From Methylobacter sp. (lineage in GTDB: Bacteria; Pseudomonadota; Gammaproteobacteria; Methylococcales; Methylomonadaceae), in assembly GCA_023229605.1 (NCBI GenBank), contig JALNYY010000006.1:4119-68118 (forward strand): a DNA stretch of 64,000 nucleotides. Reading direction: 5' to 3'. The notes below the pieces were generated by a model. It saw nothing but the letters and a program-made list of their open reading frames with translations, had not been told where the DNA came from and searched no databases. The position numbers and the translations under genes are program-made. Shown here piece by piece: positions 9,151-18,555 of this stretch (the first letter of the stretch is position 1; each line of letters begins with the position of its first letter).

Positions 9151-9250
9151 ATGAAAGCGAAGAAAATAATGATCGTGCGCCACGCCGAAAAACCGGCCGA
9201 ATCCGGTGCGCCATTCGGGGTGGACATCAACGGCAACCGGGTCGCCTTTT
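9151..9250 (+). pseudogene. 5' fragment of a histidine phosphatase (phosphoglycerate mutase-like) gene
   Basis: The first about 32 codons, from ATG 9151 with a GGGG-type ribosome site, encode KIMIVRHAEKPAESG and GVDINGNR. This is the N-terminal RHG-type catalytic motif of the histidine phosphatase superfamily. After about 9250 the homology stops and the frame runs into unrelated sequence, ending at 9381. Real members need about 150-200 residues including a second catalytic His, which is absent. I read it as a gene cut by a deletion or insertion at about 9245-9275, where helicase-like sequence begins. Confidence 0.75.
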
Positions 9251-9277
9251 CTTTGGTTACTTTCTTTTCGACTTGTA

Positions 9278-10181
9278 TGGCGCTTGCTCGATCAGGTCAG
9301 GACTATGCTGGAGCGTCGCTGTATCCCGGTCAGCTTCATGTTGCCTGCCGACAAGCAACCGCCGCTGTCCCGCATCCGTGAAAATGCCGACTTGCTGGAT
9401 GCGATCAGGCGCTCGCCTAAACCCTTAAGCAAGGCCGGCGACTGGCTGCGCCTGGACGACACCTACGGCGACGCGCCCAACCAGCAAACCCTGGAATTCC
9501 TTTATGAAGTGTTCGCCGAACAACGCCGCGAACGCTGTTTGGGGCAAGGCGTTTTCTTGAGCACCGCGCATTCGGTCAAAGGCATGGAGTTTGCGCATCC
9601 GGCGATCATCGACGGCGGCTGGGCGGCACAGGCTACCGAAGAGCAGCGGCGATTGTTTTTATGTCGCGATGACCCGCGCCAAGGAAACCTTATGCCTGAT
9701 GCAGCGGCAAGACCGGCGCAACCCGTTTTCGGCTGAAACCACCGGCGATCACCTTTTGGCAAGGACGGTCGATCCGCCGCCGCAAAGCCGGCCGCTAACC
9801 AGGCAATACGCCATTCTGGACATGAAGGATATAGACCTCGGTTATGCCGGAAGTTTCGACGCATCCCATCCGATCCATCGGCAGCTTGCCCGGCTGGACG
9901 CCGGCTTCCAACTAAACGTGGAACAGAGCAACGGCAAGGTGGTGCTAAAAGATGGCGACAGGCCAGTCGCCGTGTTGTCGAAACAGGCCGCCCGGCTTTG
10001 GTCGGCTAAAACCGACTTCATTGAATCGGCGACGGTATTGGCCATGATCAGGCGCTATCGGGATGACAGCGAAGATAGCTATCAGTCGCGGTGCAAAGCG
10101 GAGCAATGGGAGCTGCCGCTGGTTGAGATTGTTTTTGACGACAGCCCCATAAAACAGCGTTTTCCTGAGAGTTTTTGTTAG
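9278..10181 (+). pseudogene. Frameshifted C-terminal remnant of a large UvrD-like helicase
   Basis: Two overlapping frames together look like the C-terminal end of a superfamily I helicase domain. The first frame includes GVFLSTAHSVKGMEF (helicase motif V-like) and the second YVAMTRAKETLCLM (motif VI-like). The switch falls at the T5 run 9656-9660: one base too many turns RRLFYVAMTRAKE into nonsense, so a single-base slip in a homopolymer explains it. The N-terminal Walker regions are missing altogether. The same C-terminal arrangement occurs in very large RecQ/UvrD-type fusion helicases, which is the likely parent. It is non-functional as it stands. Confidence 0.8.
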
Positions 10182-10220
10182 TGAGTTATTGGCAACGCTG
10201 CAGTTGGGCAAACGTCCTGC

Positions 10221-10355
10221 ATCGAACAGGTTAATCGGGCAATCACTCAAATGGACGATGCGGCCCGGCAAAATGCGGCCTTAGTGGAACAGCCGCAGCT
10301 GCCGGGTACAGTGGCGAATTTTCAATTGCAGGTTGGTTTAAGTAGGCTAAGATAG
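10221..10355 (+). pseudogene. C-terminal scrap of a methyl-accepting chemotaxis protein
   Basis: The frame starting at 10221 reads IEQVNRAITQMDDAARQNAALVEQ and stops at TAG 10353-10355. This phrase is the highly conserved distal part of the chemoreceptor signalling domain, just before the second methylation helix and C-terminus. Nothing upstream continues the receptor; it is preceded directly by the helicase remnant. At 44 codons without a start it is a relic. It shows that this stretch once carried at least part of a chemoreceptor gene. Confidence 0.8.
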
Positions 10356-10394
10356 CGCTTTTTATACAGCGATCTTATTTGAAAGGAGGATACT

Positions 10395-10778
10395 ATGCCG
10401 TCATGGCTAATTTTTGTGATTATCGGTATTTTCGGCGGCATCTCGGCGGGCCTTTTCGGTATCGGCGGCGGAATCGTCATCGTACCGGCGCTTATCTACT
10501 GGGCCGGTTTCTCCCAGCACATGGCAACCGGAACGACGCTTGCGCTGCTGCTCCCGCCGGTCGGTCTCGCCGCCGCATTCGAATATTACCGGCATGGAAA
10601 CGTAGATATTAAGGCCGCCGTTATTCTGGCCGCGACCATGTTCCTCGGTTCGTGGATAGGCGCTTACTTCGCGAATCAAATGGCGGGGTCGCAGCTTCGG
10701 CTTATCTTCGGCTTGTTTGTTTGCGGTCTTGGCGTGTACCTGGTCTATGGCGCTTGCAAGCGGCTTGGGTGGATTTGA
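10395..10778 (+). CDS. Half-size TauE/SafE-family membrane protein
   Basis: 127 residues with four predicted membrane helices and a single glycine-rich motif GLFGIGGGIVIVPAL (about residues 20-34). It is one repeat of the two-repeat TauE/SafE permease fold seen at 2991-3782, so it would have to function as a dimer. Short members of this kind are widespread and probably genuine rather than truncated: the ribosome site is excellent (AAGGAGG ending 6 bp before the ATG) and the C-terminus is cleanly closed. Transport substrate unknown. It lies between decayed genes and a toxin-antitoxin pair. Confidence 0.85.
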   Translation: MPSWLIFVIIGIFGGISAGLFGIGGGIVIVPALIYWAGFSQHMATGTTLALLLPPVGLAAAFEYYRHGNVDIKAAVILAATMFLGSWIGAYFANQMAGSQLRLIFGLFVCGLGVYLVYGACKRLGWI

Positions 10779-10859
10779 ATGCTGCCAGCGACGCCTTGTC
10801 ATGTACGTTAGACGTGTTGCTGATTTAGCCTCAAGAAGAGGCCGTGCTAAACTTCCGTC

Positions 10860-11048
10860 ATGAAAGTTAAAGATCTTATCGACTTGATTGAGTCGGATGG
10901 CTGGCAGCTGGTGCGGCAAAGAGGAAGCCATCGTCAGTTCCATCATTCCATCAAATCCGGTACGGTCACAATTGCTGGCAAGCCCAGCGTAGATGTCCCG
11001 CCCGGAACGCTTATCAGTGTTCTGAAACAATCGGGTCTCAAGCAGTAG
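10860..11048 (+). CDS. hicA: HicA-type mRNA interferase toxin
   Basis: 62-residue dsRBD-like toxin that cleaves mRNA independently of ribosomes when not bound by HicB. It shows the HicA signature: KVKDLIDLIESDGW at the N-terminus, then RQRGSHRQFHH with the conserved G-S-H containing the catalytic His, and a C-terminal PPGTLISVLKQSG helix. The size is typical. It is followed after 8 bp by hicB, giving the usual toxin-first bicistron. No clear operator can be pointed to, although HicB partners often autoregulate. Confidence 0.93.
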   Translation: MKVKDLIDLIESDGWQLVRQRGSHRQFHHSIKSGTVTIAGKPSVDVPPGTLISVLKQSGLKQ

Positions 11049-11056
11049 AGGTTTAT

Positions 11057-11269
11057 ATGCGTTATATGGTTGTCATTGAAGAAGGTCCAACAAGTTTTGG
11101 CGCCTATGTCCCCGATCTTCCTGGCTGTGTAGCCGTAGGAGAGTCATCAGAAGAGGCGCTGCAACTTATCCAGGAAGCTATCGAATTTCACATTGAGGGG
11201 CTTAAAGAAGAAGGACAATCCATTCCGATGCCGCATTCTTCAAGTTCGTTCGTTGAGGTTCATGCCTGA
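11057..11269 (+). CDS. hicB: HicB-type antitoxin
   Basis: 70 residues, the short HicB form consisting of the partial RNase H-like fold. VVIEEGPTSFGAYVPDLPGCVAVGES is the family hallmark: pathogen-like strand pair followed by the LPGC turn. EEALQLIQEAIEFHIEGLKEEG is the conserved helix. There is no recognisable DNA-binding tail (HTH or ribbon-helix-helix), so transcriptional autoregulation would need another protein or may be absent. It lies 8 bp behind hicA and neutralises it by covering the active site. Confidence 0.92.
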   Translation: MRYMVVIEEGPTSFGAYVPDLPGCVAVGESSEEALQLIQEAIEFHIEGLKEEGQSIPMPHSSSSFVEVHA

Positions 11270-11419
11270 CATTGGGCTCATCGGACCGCTGCTTATATTC
11301 CTTCATATTCGAGTAGCTCGTGGAATACGGGATGATCGGAGTCGCGAAGCCCCGGATTCCGCAAGCTACATCCAGGCTACTTGCTTAATATTACGTTAAA
11401 CATTACAGAACAAACGCGT

Positions 11420-12130
11420 ATGAGCGAAGTAAATAACCTACCCAAATGGATTCCTGTTGCAGCAGCCGTTACAACCTTATCTGTTCCATTTTTATACATA
11501 TTTGGATACGCATTCGACCAAGGTTATCTTCATGTCTATGGATTAAGTAACGAATTCTTTGCTCGATCACATCAAGAATACTTAGCATTTTCGTTTTTTG
11601 CTTGCGTATTCCTCGCCACGACGACACTTGAGCTTTTCACAAACAACCCTCTGTCACTCATTATTTTTGCGTTAATCATTGGGGGCATTGTATTGGCAGC
11701 AGTAATCACATACAAACATCGTATTGATGAGCGACTACTTAACAAATCGACATTCATAAAAGAACATCGGTGGTTCGACTATATTTTCTTTCCCTTCATA
11801 CTTTCATCTTTTTCAATTGTCGCACTATTCATGCTAATTGCTGCAATTTCAGCAATCTTATGTATTCCAGCTATCGCCTATTTCGAAGGCAAAAACATAG
11901 CAGAAAAGGAAATTATTAACGCCAAAATATGCATATATTCCAATACGCCAACAGAAGAATGTATTTTTCTCCTTGAAGATGGCAAGCCCATTGCGTCTGG
12001 GAAACTTGTAGCACGCAGCCCATCTCATATTGCATTATTCAACCAAGGGAAAACAACCATCTACCCGGTAAAAGAACAGCTCGTTGAAGTTGTCCCACCT
12101 TCAACAAAGCCTAAGGGAGAGGCACCATAA
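11420..12130 (+). CDS. AT-rich membrane protein of unknown function
   Basis: About 236 residues from the ATG at 11420 (MSEVNN), chosen over an upstream in-frame start at 11381 because the protein-like sequence begins there. Four hydrophobic helices are visible, around residues 10-30, 52-70, 78-98 and 124-155. A soluble C-terminal domain of about 75 residues contains a pair of cysteines and GKPIASGKLVARSPSHIALFNQGKTT, a small beta-rich region. Base composition is clearly more AT-rich than flanking genes. That, and its place behind hicAB, suggests horizontal acquisition. No family recognised. Confidence 0.65.
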   Translation: MSEVNNLPKWIPVAAAVTTLSVPFLYIFGYAFDQGYLHVYGLSNEFFARSHQEYLAFSFFACVFLATTTLELFTNNPLSLIIFALIIGGIVLAAVITYKHRIDERLLNKSTFIKEHRWFDYIFFPFILSSFSIVALFMLIAAISAILCIPAIAYFEGKNIAEKEIINAKICIYSNTPTEECIFLLEDGKPIASGKLVARSPSHIALFNQGKTTIYPVKEQLVEVVPPSTKPKGEAP

Positions 12131-12212
12131 ATCCAACAGTCGCGTAGGTCGAACAACAGCTTTTCGTTGCCCAACATTTCAGCATCCTGTGGTGGGAAAA
12201 TCCGTCGCCATA

Positions 12213-15200
12213 TTAAAAATTAAACGCCTTAGCCTTAGCCGCCTGCGCCTTAAATTGCTTCAACCACGATTTTCCCGACATTTTCTCAGCCAACGTAACG
12301 GCAAGATGCTGCGGATCGACGCCCATACCCTTGTTCCGGCCCAAGCCCTGCATACAGGACGGGCAGTTGGTCAGGATCGTGGCCCGGCCTTTCTCCGGCA
12401 TGGCTTCCGCCAACGATTCGCGTTTGCGATGCAGCATCGCGGCGGAGATGTCGGGACGGGACAAGGACATCGTTCCCGCTTCCGAACAGCAATTGGGCAC
12501 GGGCGTAACGCTGCCGAATCCGCCGAGCTGGTCGAGTACGTCCAGCGCCTTGCCGTCCAGCGAGTCGTGGCAGGGCGCGTGATACAGGTAGCTCTCGCTG
12601 CCGGTGCCGGCCAATTGCAAGTCCCGCTCCAGCGCATAGCGGGTTATATCGACCAGCCTGCCGCCGAACAGTTTGGCCGCTTCCATCTCGTTCAAGCCCT
12701 CGCGGCAGGTTCCGCAGGTCACGACGCAGCCGTCGAACTCCAGGTGGGTGAACATGTCGCGGATTTGGTTCAGCTGGATCGTCACGCGCAAACTGTTTTG
12801 CGAATGCATTTCGGCCTGGCCGTTGGCATAGGCTGGAAATCCGCAGCACAGGAACGGCGGCGGTAACACCACGCGGGTTTTCAAGCCCATCAGCACATGG
12901 ATGGCCGCCATCGATATGTCGGACACCATGCGCTCTGAACCGCAACCGGGAAAATAGAACACGGTGCGCTCGGCTTCCTCGTCGGGTTCGAATACCAAAA
13001 CCTGGTCTTCCTTGCAGTCGGGCAGCAAATCGCGCAATGTCTTTGACGGCACGGTCGGCATCGGCGAGCTCAGCAGTTGCAGCGGGTAATGCTTGGACTG
13101 GCCTTTTTTCGGTTGCAGCGGCTTGGCTATTACAGCGCCCAATTGCTGGCCTACAAAACCGGCCCTGAGAACGCCGAAACGGAAAACCTTGTTGAACATC
13201 GGCGAGTCGCTGTGCAGATAGCGTAGCGTCATCTTGGTCGCCGCTGCCGTGTGCTTGTAACCCCAATCGGCCAGAATCCGGCGCTCCAGCACCGATACGT
13301 CGGCGGAGTCTATGTCGACCGGACAGGGCTTGGCGCATTTGTGGCAGGTCGTGCAATGATCCGACACTTCTTCCAGCCATTGCAGCAGCTCGAATTTGGT
13401 CGAATATTCGCGTTGCGCGTCGAACAGCAAGGCTTCGATAATCGCGCCGATCGCCAGGTTCTTGTTGCGCGGATGATAGAACAGGCTGCCCGCAGGATGG
13501 AACACGCCGCAATCGGGTTTGCACTTTCCGCAACGCACGCAATGGGCGATTTTGTTCGCCAGCTCTTCCAGCTGGCCGTGGCGGAGGATGCGCGCTTCCA
13601 GCCCCAGCAGGTTGAATGACGGAGTGAAAATATGTTTCAGCGCGTTGAAATCATTCAGCTTGCCGGGATTCATCAGCCCCGTAGGATCGACTTCGCTGCG
13701 GTAGGCATTCAGCGCCGCGATGCGTTCGGGTTCCAGATACTTGAGTTTGGTCACGCCGATGCCGTGCTCGCCGGAAACAACGCCGCCCAATTCGACCACT
13801 TTATACATCACATGATCGATGACTTCGCCGGAGCGTTCCAGCATGTCCCTGTCGTTGGACAGCACCGGCAAGTTGACATGCACGTTGCCGTCCCCGGCGT
13901 GCATGTGGGTCGCCAGCACGATGCGCCGGTCGCGCACTTCCTGATGAGCCAGCTCTACGGCGGCGATAATCTTGGGGAATCCGCGCGCCAGTTCGGCGAA
14001 TTGCTGCCTGAATTCGTTGATGATCGACAGGCTGCGCAAGGTTTTTTCGTCGGCTGTCGCCAGCGCGGTTCTGGCGGTTGCATCAAGTTCCAGCGCAACA
14101 GTTGACCGGGCGTCGAACGAATCGCTATTGTCTTCAACCGGCGGTTCGCGGAATAACACGGCCGCCCGGTCCAGGAACTTCAGCTGGGCGTAGCGCTCTT
14201 CTTCCACGTTGACTTCGTCGATAAAGCGGGCGAATTCGGCCAGCGTTTCCAGCGGGATCACGACGTCCTCGTTCAGCTTGAAGGCGTTGGTGCGCCGCGC
14301 AATCGCGCCGAATTTCTTGCGGTCGGCCCAGTAGCGTTCGGCCTCGGCAGCGTCGTGCGCTTCGAACAGTTCGCTGTTGGGATACTGATCCAGAATCGCG
14401 CGGATCTTGTCGATGCCACGTTGAGCCTGTTCCAAAGAATGTCCCGCAACATCGATCAGCAGCACGGCTTTCGGCGTTTTGAACCGGCTCGATTTGACCT
14501 GGTAGTCGATCGCGCGCACATACTCGTCATCGAAATGCTCCAGCGCCACCAGCGTGTCTTCGCCTTGGTCGGGAAACGGGAACGCCTTGGACAGCTCGAC
14601 GATCACGCGGCTGGCTTCTTCCATGTCCTGGCCGAAAAACTCCAGACAAATCGTGCGCGTGGCTTCGAATTTCGGATAAAGAATAAATTCCGCCGAGGTG
14701 ATGAGGCCGTCGGTGCCTTGCTTTTGCAGGCCCGGAACGCCGCCCAACGCCTTGTTGGTGATGTCTTTCCACAGGCCTTTCTTCCTGATCTCGCTGCCTT
14801 TCAAGACAATGATCTTGATCGACTCGCCGCTTTTTTCGTCCAAAACCTCGAACGTCACGTTATCTTCCGGCAATATTTTGCGCAGTTGATGGTCGATTCT
14901 GCGCACCACCCAACGTTTGCCGCCGGGCATCGCCATCCGCCAGGAAATCAGGTTGTCGATGCAGGTGCCCCAGCGTACGGCGCACTTGCCGCCCGCGTTT
15001 TCGGCGATGTTGCCGCCTATCGAGGACGCCCAGGCGCTGGTAGGATCGGTTGCAAATACCAGGCCGCGGTTGCTTGCGAATTGATGGGCTTTTTCGGTGA
15101 TGACGCCGACTTCAACTTCAAGTACCTGCGCCATGGCGATCTGTCCGTCGCTAAGCTTGAATTCCATGTCCCGCGTGCCGCGGATACGGTCGAGTTTTTC

Positions 15201-15887
15201 GGTGTTGATCACCACGCAGTCGGAGCGCAATGGAACCGCACCGCCGGTCAACCCGGTGCCGCCGCCGCGCGGCACGGCTTTAAGACCCATTTTTGCAATG
15301 GCTGTGAGCAGCGGCGCGAGCTGTGCTTCCTTGTCCGGCATTACGACCGCGACCGGCAAAAACAAACGCCAGTCGGTCGCATCGGTGGCGTGGGAGACCA
15401 GCGTGAACGGGTCGAACAGGACATTAGCAACCCCTGTCACAGCGCCCAGCTCCCTTTTCATGCGTTTGCGCAATCCCGGCGTTTTTTCGACATCGTTGCG
15501 AAAATCGTCCAGCAGTTGCCGGGACGCGACCAGCACTTTATGTACCCGGGCTTCGTCGCCGATATTCTGCTCGATGATGCCAAGGTGCTTTTCGGCATTC
15601 TCGAACATGCGTTTTCGCCTGCCGGCCGAAGTGACCAGCTCCTGGAACAGGTATGGGTTGCGGCGGTAAATCATGATTTCCCCGAAAAAGCGCATCAGCA
15701 AACGGGCGGAGCGCCCGGTGACGCGGCGGTCGCGCAATTCCTCCAGGATCAGCGCAATATCCGTGCCCAGAAGGAAAGAGACCACCTGCCAATCATCCGC
15801 AGACGTGTAATTGAACGGAATTTCCCGGTAGCCTCTGGGAATGGTTATCGTGGAATCGGCTTCGGTTTTTACGGTAGTTGGCGACAT
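12213..15887 (-). CDS. Giant FAD-linked oxidase/Fe-S oxidoreductase (DUF3683, D-lactate/glycolate dehydrogenase-like)
   Basis: A 1224-residue fusion protein. In order: an N-terminal DUF3683-type region (about 1-130); a PCMH-type FAD-binding domain with PRGGGTGLTGGAVPL and SIGGNIAENAGG; a FAD-oxidase C-terminal domain with MHAGDGNVHVN and GEHGIGVTK; two 4Fe-4S clusters in CVRCGKCKPDC and CTTCHKCAKPC; and two CCG-type heterodisulfide-reductase-like repeats near the C-terminus (FPGCGSERM with CCGFP, and HAPCHDS with NCCSEAGTM). This combines in one chain what GlcD and GlcF provide separately. It is expected to oxidise a 2-hydroxy acid such as D-lactate and pass electrons via Fe-S centres to quinone. 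No signal peptide. It is convergent with the gene ending at 12130. Substrate is inferred from family only. Confidence 0.9.
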   Translation of the reverse strand: MSPTTVKTEADSTITIPRGYREIPFNYTSADDWQVVSFLLGTDIALILEELRDRRVTGRSARLLMRFFGEIMIYRRNPYLFQELVTSAGRRKRMFENAEKHLGIIEQNIGDEARVHKVLVASRQLLDDFRNDVEKTPGLRKRMKRELGAVTGVANVLFDPFTLVSHATDATDWRLFLPVAVVMPDKEAQLAPLLTAIAKMGLKAVPRGGGTGLTGGAVPLRSDCVVINTEKLDRIRGTRDMEFKLSDGQIAMAQVLEVEVGVITEKAHQFASNRGLVFATDPTSAWASSIGGNIAENAGGKCAVRWGTCIDNLISWRMAMPGGKRWVVRRIDHQLRKILPEDNVTFEVLDEKSGESIKIIVLKGSEIRKKGLWKDITNKALGGVPGLQKQGTDGLITSAEFILYPKFEATRTICLEFFGQDMEEASRVIVELSKAFPFPDQGEDTLVALEHFDDEYVRAIDYQVKSSRFKTPKAVLLIDVAGHSLEQAQRGIDKIRAILDQYPNSELFEAHDAAEAERYWADRKKFGAIARRTNAFKLNEDVVIPLETLAEFARFIDEVNVEEERYAQLKFLDRAAVLFREPPVEDNSDSFDARSTVALELDATARTALATADEKTLRSLSIINEFRQQFAELARGFPKIIAAVELAHQEVRDRRIVLATHMHAGDGNVHVNLPVLSNDRDMLERSGEVIDHVMYKVVELGGVVSGEHGIGVTKLKYLEPERIAALNAYRSEVDPTGLMNPGKLNDFNALKHIFTPSFNLLGLEARILRHGQLEELANKIAHCVRCGKCKPDCGVFHPAGSLFYHPRNKNLAIGAIIEALLFDAQREYSTKFELLQWLEEVSDHCTTCHKCAKPCPVDIDSADVSVLERRILADWGYKHTAAATKMTLRYLHSDSPMFNKVFRFGVLRAGFVGQQLGAVIAKPLQPKKGQSKHYPLQLLSSPMPTVPSKTLRDLLPDCKEDQVLVFEPDEEAERTVFYFPGCGSERMVSDISMAAIHVLMGLKTRVVLPPPFLCCGFPAYANGQAEMHSQNSLRVTIQLNQIRDMFTHLEFDGCVVTCGTCREGLNEMEAAKLFGGRLVDITRYALERDLQLAGTGSESYLYHAPCHDSLDGKALDVLDQLGGFGSVTPVPNCCSEAGTMSLSRPDISAAMLHRKRESLAEAMPEKGRATILTNCPSCMQGLGRNKGMGVDPQHLAVTLAEKMSGKSWLKQFKAQAAKAKAFNF

Positions 15888-16142
15888 GGTTAATCTTATC
15901 CGGGCTAGTCAGTCAATATAAGGTATTGTCTCTTAATGACTGAGACGGCGAAAGTACTCGTTTTTCTGATACTGTGTTTCCTAGAGATGTTCAGATAAAT
16001 GCTGTAGATGATATTTTGCTGCAATCACCGTGCTATGTTTAGCCCGATAAATGATTGCAGTATAAAATACCTTTCGGAAATTTTGATGACAAATGGTCAA
16101 AGAAGACAATAGTCATAGCGAAACACTTTTTTGGAGAAACCG

Positions 16143-17234
16143 ATGCTTCGCGTCAAACCGATGATATGGCTGATCTTGGGCCTCTATTTTTACGGCTCCG
16201 TAGCGACCGGCGCTACTGATGCAGTATTGCCGCTCGGCGACGGAAAAATCAGCTCCGAACCGATGCAGGGCTATGTCTATCCGTGCCTGACTCATTTTCG
16301 CGGCGGCGCGCAGCATAGCGGCGACTGGCTGGGCGCTGCCGGCTGGGATCCGGCCCGCAAAATACATGTCCAAGGCGACGTGCCGTGGCCGGACGCCCGG
16401 TTCACGATACGCACGGTTGACGGCGTTCGCCAAATTACCGGCAACGGCTTGCCGCTTAACCATGCTACGGGGGTATTTCCGGTCGAAGCGTCCGACCCGG
16501 CTTACCGGATCGACCGCAATCCGAACCGGATCGAAGCCCAGCAAATCGTTCTTAACCTGCCTTTATCACCGGAAGTCGCAGACGAAGCAAGTTGCCTCCC
16601 GATGGGCATGATAGGCATCACCACCGGGGGCGTCGCTATCTTCAATGCGCTGGACGATGCCGGACGGGATGCCGTGGCCCACGAAGTGCAAGACCGTTGC
16701 GGCGGCCATCCGCAAAAAAGCGGACTCTACCATTATCACGGTCCGTCGCCTTGCGCGGCGGAAGAAGGTAAAAACAACGCGCTGATCGGCTATGCGCTTG
16801 ACGGTTTCGGCATTTACGGCAACCGCGATGAAAACGGGAAGGAATTGGCCAACGCCGACCTTGATAAATGCCATGGCCGGACCGGCCGTATTCAATGGGA
16901 CGGGCAACAGGTAACGATGTACCATTATGTGCTGACCAGGGAATATCCTTATACGTTAGGCTGCTTTCGCGGCCGTCCTGAGTCGGGCCGCTTGCCGGAC
17001 GCCGGTTTTCCCGCACAAGGCAAACCGGCCGATACAGCGGGCATCGGGCGCAGACAAGCGCCGCAGGAAGCTGTTGGCGCTTGCGCAGATAGAGCGTTAG
17101 ATGCAGACTGCCGGTTTGTATCGCCGCGCGGCGATACTATCGTCGGCAGTTGCCGGTTACGGGACGGGCTGGCGGCCTGCGTACCGAACAGGGTGACCGG
17201 GATGCTGCAGGAAGAACATCTACGAATCAACTGA
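16143..17234 (+). CDS. Secreted YHYH-domain protein
   Basis: About 363 residues from the ATG at 16143. GGAG at 16133-16136 is a good ribosome site for this start, whereas the in-frame TTG at 16131 would place that site inside the gene. A signal peptide (residues 1-23, ending VATGA) directs export. The hallmark LYHYHGPSPC, surrounded by GVAIFN and ALDGFGIYG, defines the YHYH family, whose function is unknown but which is often found in secreted proteins of bacteria with metal or phosphate phenotypes. The C-terminal about 90 residues are cysteine-bearing and less conserved. It stands alone, convergent with the YihY/BrkB gene. Confidence 0.83.
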   Translation: MLRVKPMIWLILGLYFYGSVATGATDAVLPLGDGKISSEPMQGYVYPCLTHFRGGAQHSGDWLGAAGWDPARKIHVQGDVPWPDARFTIRTVDGVRQITGNGLPLNHATGVFPVEASDPAYRIDRNPNRIEAQQIVLNLPLSPEVADEASCLPMGMIGITTGGVAIFNALDDAGRDAVAHEVQDRCGGHPQKSGLYHYHGPSPCAAEEGKNNALIGYALDGFGIYGNRDENGKELANADLDKCHGRTGRIQWDGQQVTMYHYVLTREYPYTLGCFRGRPESGRLPDAGFPAQGKPADTAGIGRRQAPQEAVGACADRALDADCRFVSPRGDTIVGSCRLRDGLAACVPNRVTGMLQEEHLRIN

Positions 17235-17253
17235 AGCCGTGAGCGTTACATTT

Positions 17254-18555
17254 TTAAATATCTTTCAGCAAACGATTTTGTTCTGAAGTTTCCAGCCATT
17301 TTCCGGAATTGTTAAACGTATTGATAAACGATTGATCCTGCCTGACCGCCGGAAGATTATTTTGGCCGCATTGTTCCAGGGCATTAACCACAAAAGCAAT
17401 AGTCAGGATGTTAGTGTCTACGGCGGGCAAGTAGACATCATCGTCCTCCTCGGTTTTTAGCCCGATAAGAATACGGCTCGCCACCAGCAAGTCTGAAAGC
17501 TGCTGCACAATGGCGTTGGGGACCTGCAACTCTGAAGCGATTTGCTCGGCCGTTAAGGGGGAGCCTGATTTAACAAAATTATTAACAATCAAGCGCGTAA
17601 TCCGTAGCGCAATAATTTTTTTTAAGGCGAAACTGGGCTCCGAGAATTTATAATTACAACGATAGCTTTGGTAATTCTGGATATAAAAAGCTGTTTCGCA
17701 ACCGAATAAAACGATCATCCAGCCTGTTTGCACCCATATTACAAATAGCGGGAGCGCAGCAAAACTACCATAAATTGCGTCATAGCTGGATGCGCCGATC
17801 TGCAAGCTTAGATAAAGCCATTGTATGAAATGATACAGCAGCCCTGTTACAACGCCCGCAATGATGCCCGCCGTATAACTGATTTTATGGTTAGGCATAA
17901 AAATAAAGGTAATCGAAAATAAGCTTACCATCAGCAACAATGGCGAATAACTCAAGGCGCTAATCAGTAAGTCTTCGCCAAATTCCGGCAAGGTAATCAG
18001 CGAGATTAGTTTAGTTTTTAGAAATACCGTAATACTGCCCGACAACGTCAATAAAACCGGCGCTAACAGCATAAAGGAAAGATAATTGCTTAATTTCCGG
18101 CTTAATGACCTGGCTTTGCTGATTTTCCAAATATAATTGAACGAATCCTCGATATTGCCGATCATACTTATCACCGACCAAAGCAGCATAACCACTCCAA
18201 TCCCCGCAACCACTCCGCCTTTTGCGTGTTCCAGGAGATTTCGGGCGAAACCAATTAATTTGAGTACGGCAGTATCCTGGTGAGGTATTTGTTCAAGCAA
18301 CTGTTGTTCGAGCATTTCCTCAAGACCGAAACCTTTGACGATTCCAAACAACATGGCAATCAACGGCACAACGGCGAGTAATGTATAAAGCGTTAAAGCA
18401 GAGGCGCGCAACGGGCAAAGATCGCGGGTAAAGCCTTGGTAAGCCAATAAAACTATTTTTAGCGACTTTACGCCTGCTGCTTTAAGCGCTGGAAGGTCGC
18501 GTTCGGGTTCCGTCCAAATATTGTCTTTAAAAAAATTAATTATCTTTATCGCCAT
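17254..18555 (-). CDS. YihY/BrkB family inner-membrane protein
   Basis: 433 residues. The first about 290 form the six-helix YihY/virulence factor BrkB domain, recognisable from RASALTLYTLLAVVPLIAML near residue 55 and from AIYGSFAALPLFVIWVQTGWMIVLFG. The remaining about 140 residues are a soluble, winged-helix-looking C-terminal extension (LTAEQIASELQVPNAIVQQLSDLLV) common in longer members. The family was once called ribonuclease BN in error. Its real function is unresolved; transport or envelope roles have been proposed. Monocistronic, with about 500 bp of non-coding sequence upstream. Confidence 0.9.
   Translation of the reverse strand: MAIKIINFFKDNIWTEPERDLPALKAAGVKSLKIVLLAYQGFTRDLCPLRASALTLYTLLAVVPLIAMLFGIVKGFGLEEMLEQQLLEQIPHQDTAVLKLIGFARNLLEHAKGGVVAGIGVVMLLWSVISMIGNIEDSFNYIWKISKARSLSRKLSNYLSFMLLAPVLLTLSGSITVFLKTKLISLITLPEFGEDLLISALSYSPLLLMVSLFSITFIFMPNHKISYTAGIIAGVVTGLLYHFIQWLYLSLQIGASSYDAIYGSFAALPLFVIWVQTGWMIVLFGCETAFYIQNYQSYRCNYKFSEPSFALKKIIALRITRLIVNNFVKSGSPLTAEQIASELQVPNAIVQQLSDLLVASRILIGLKTEEDDDVYLPAVDTNILTIAFVVNALEQCGQNNLPAVRQDQSFINTFNNSGKWLETSEQNRLLKDI

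Noticed and set aside
14355..15893. 512-codon open frame antisense to the FAD/Fe-S oxidoreductase
   Set aside because: The opposite strand encodes a motif-complete enzyme. The antisense product has shadow composition and no domain.
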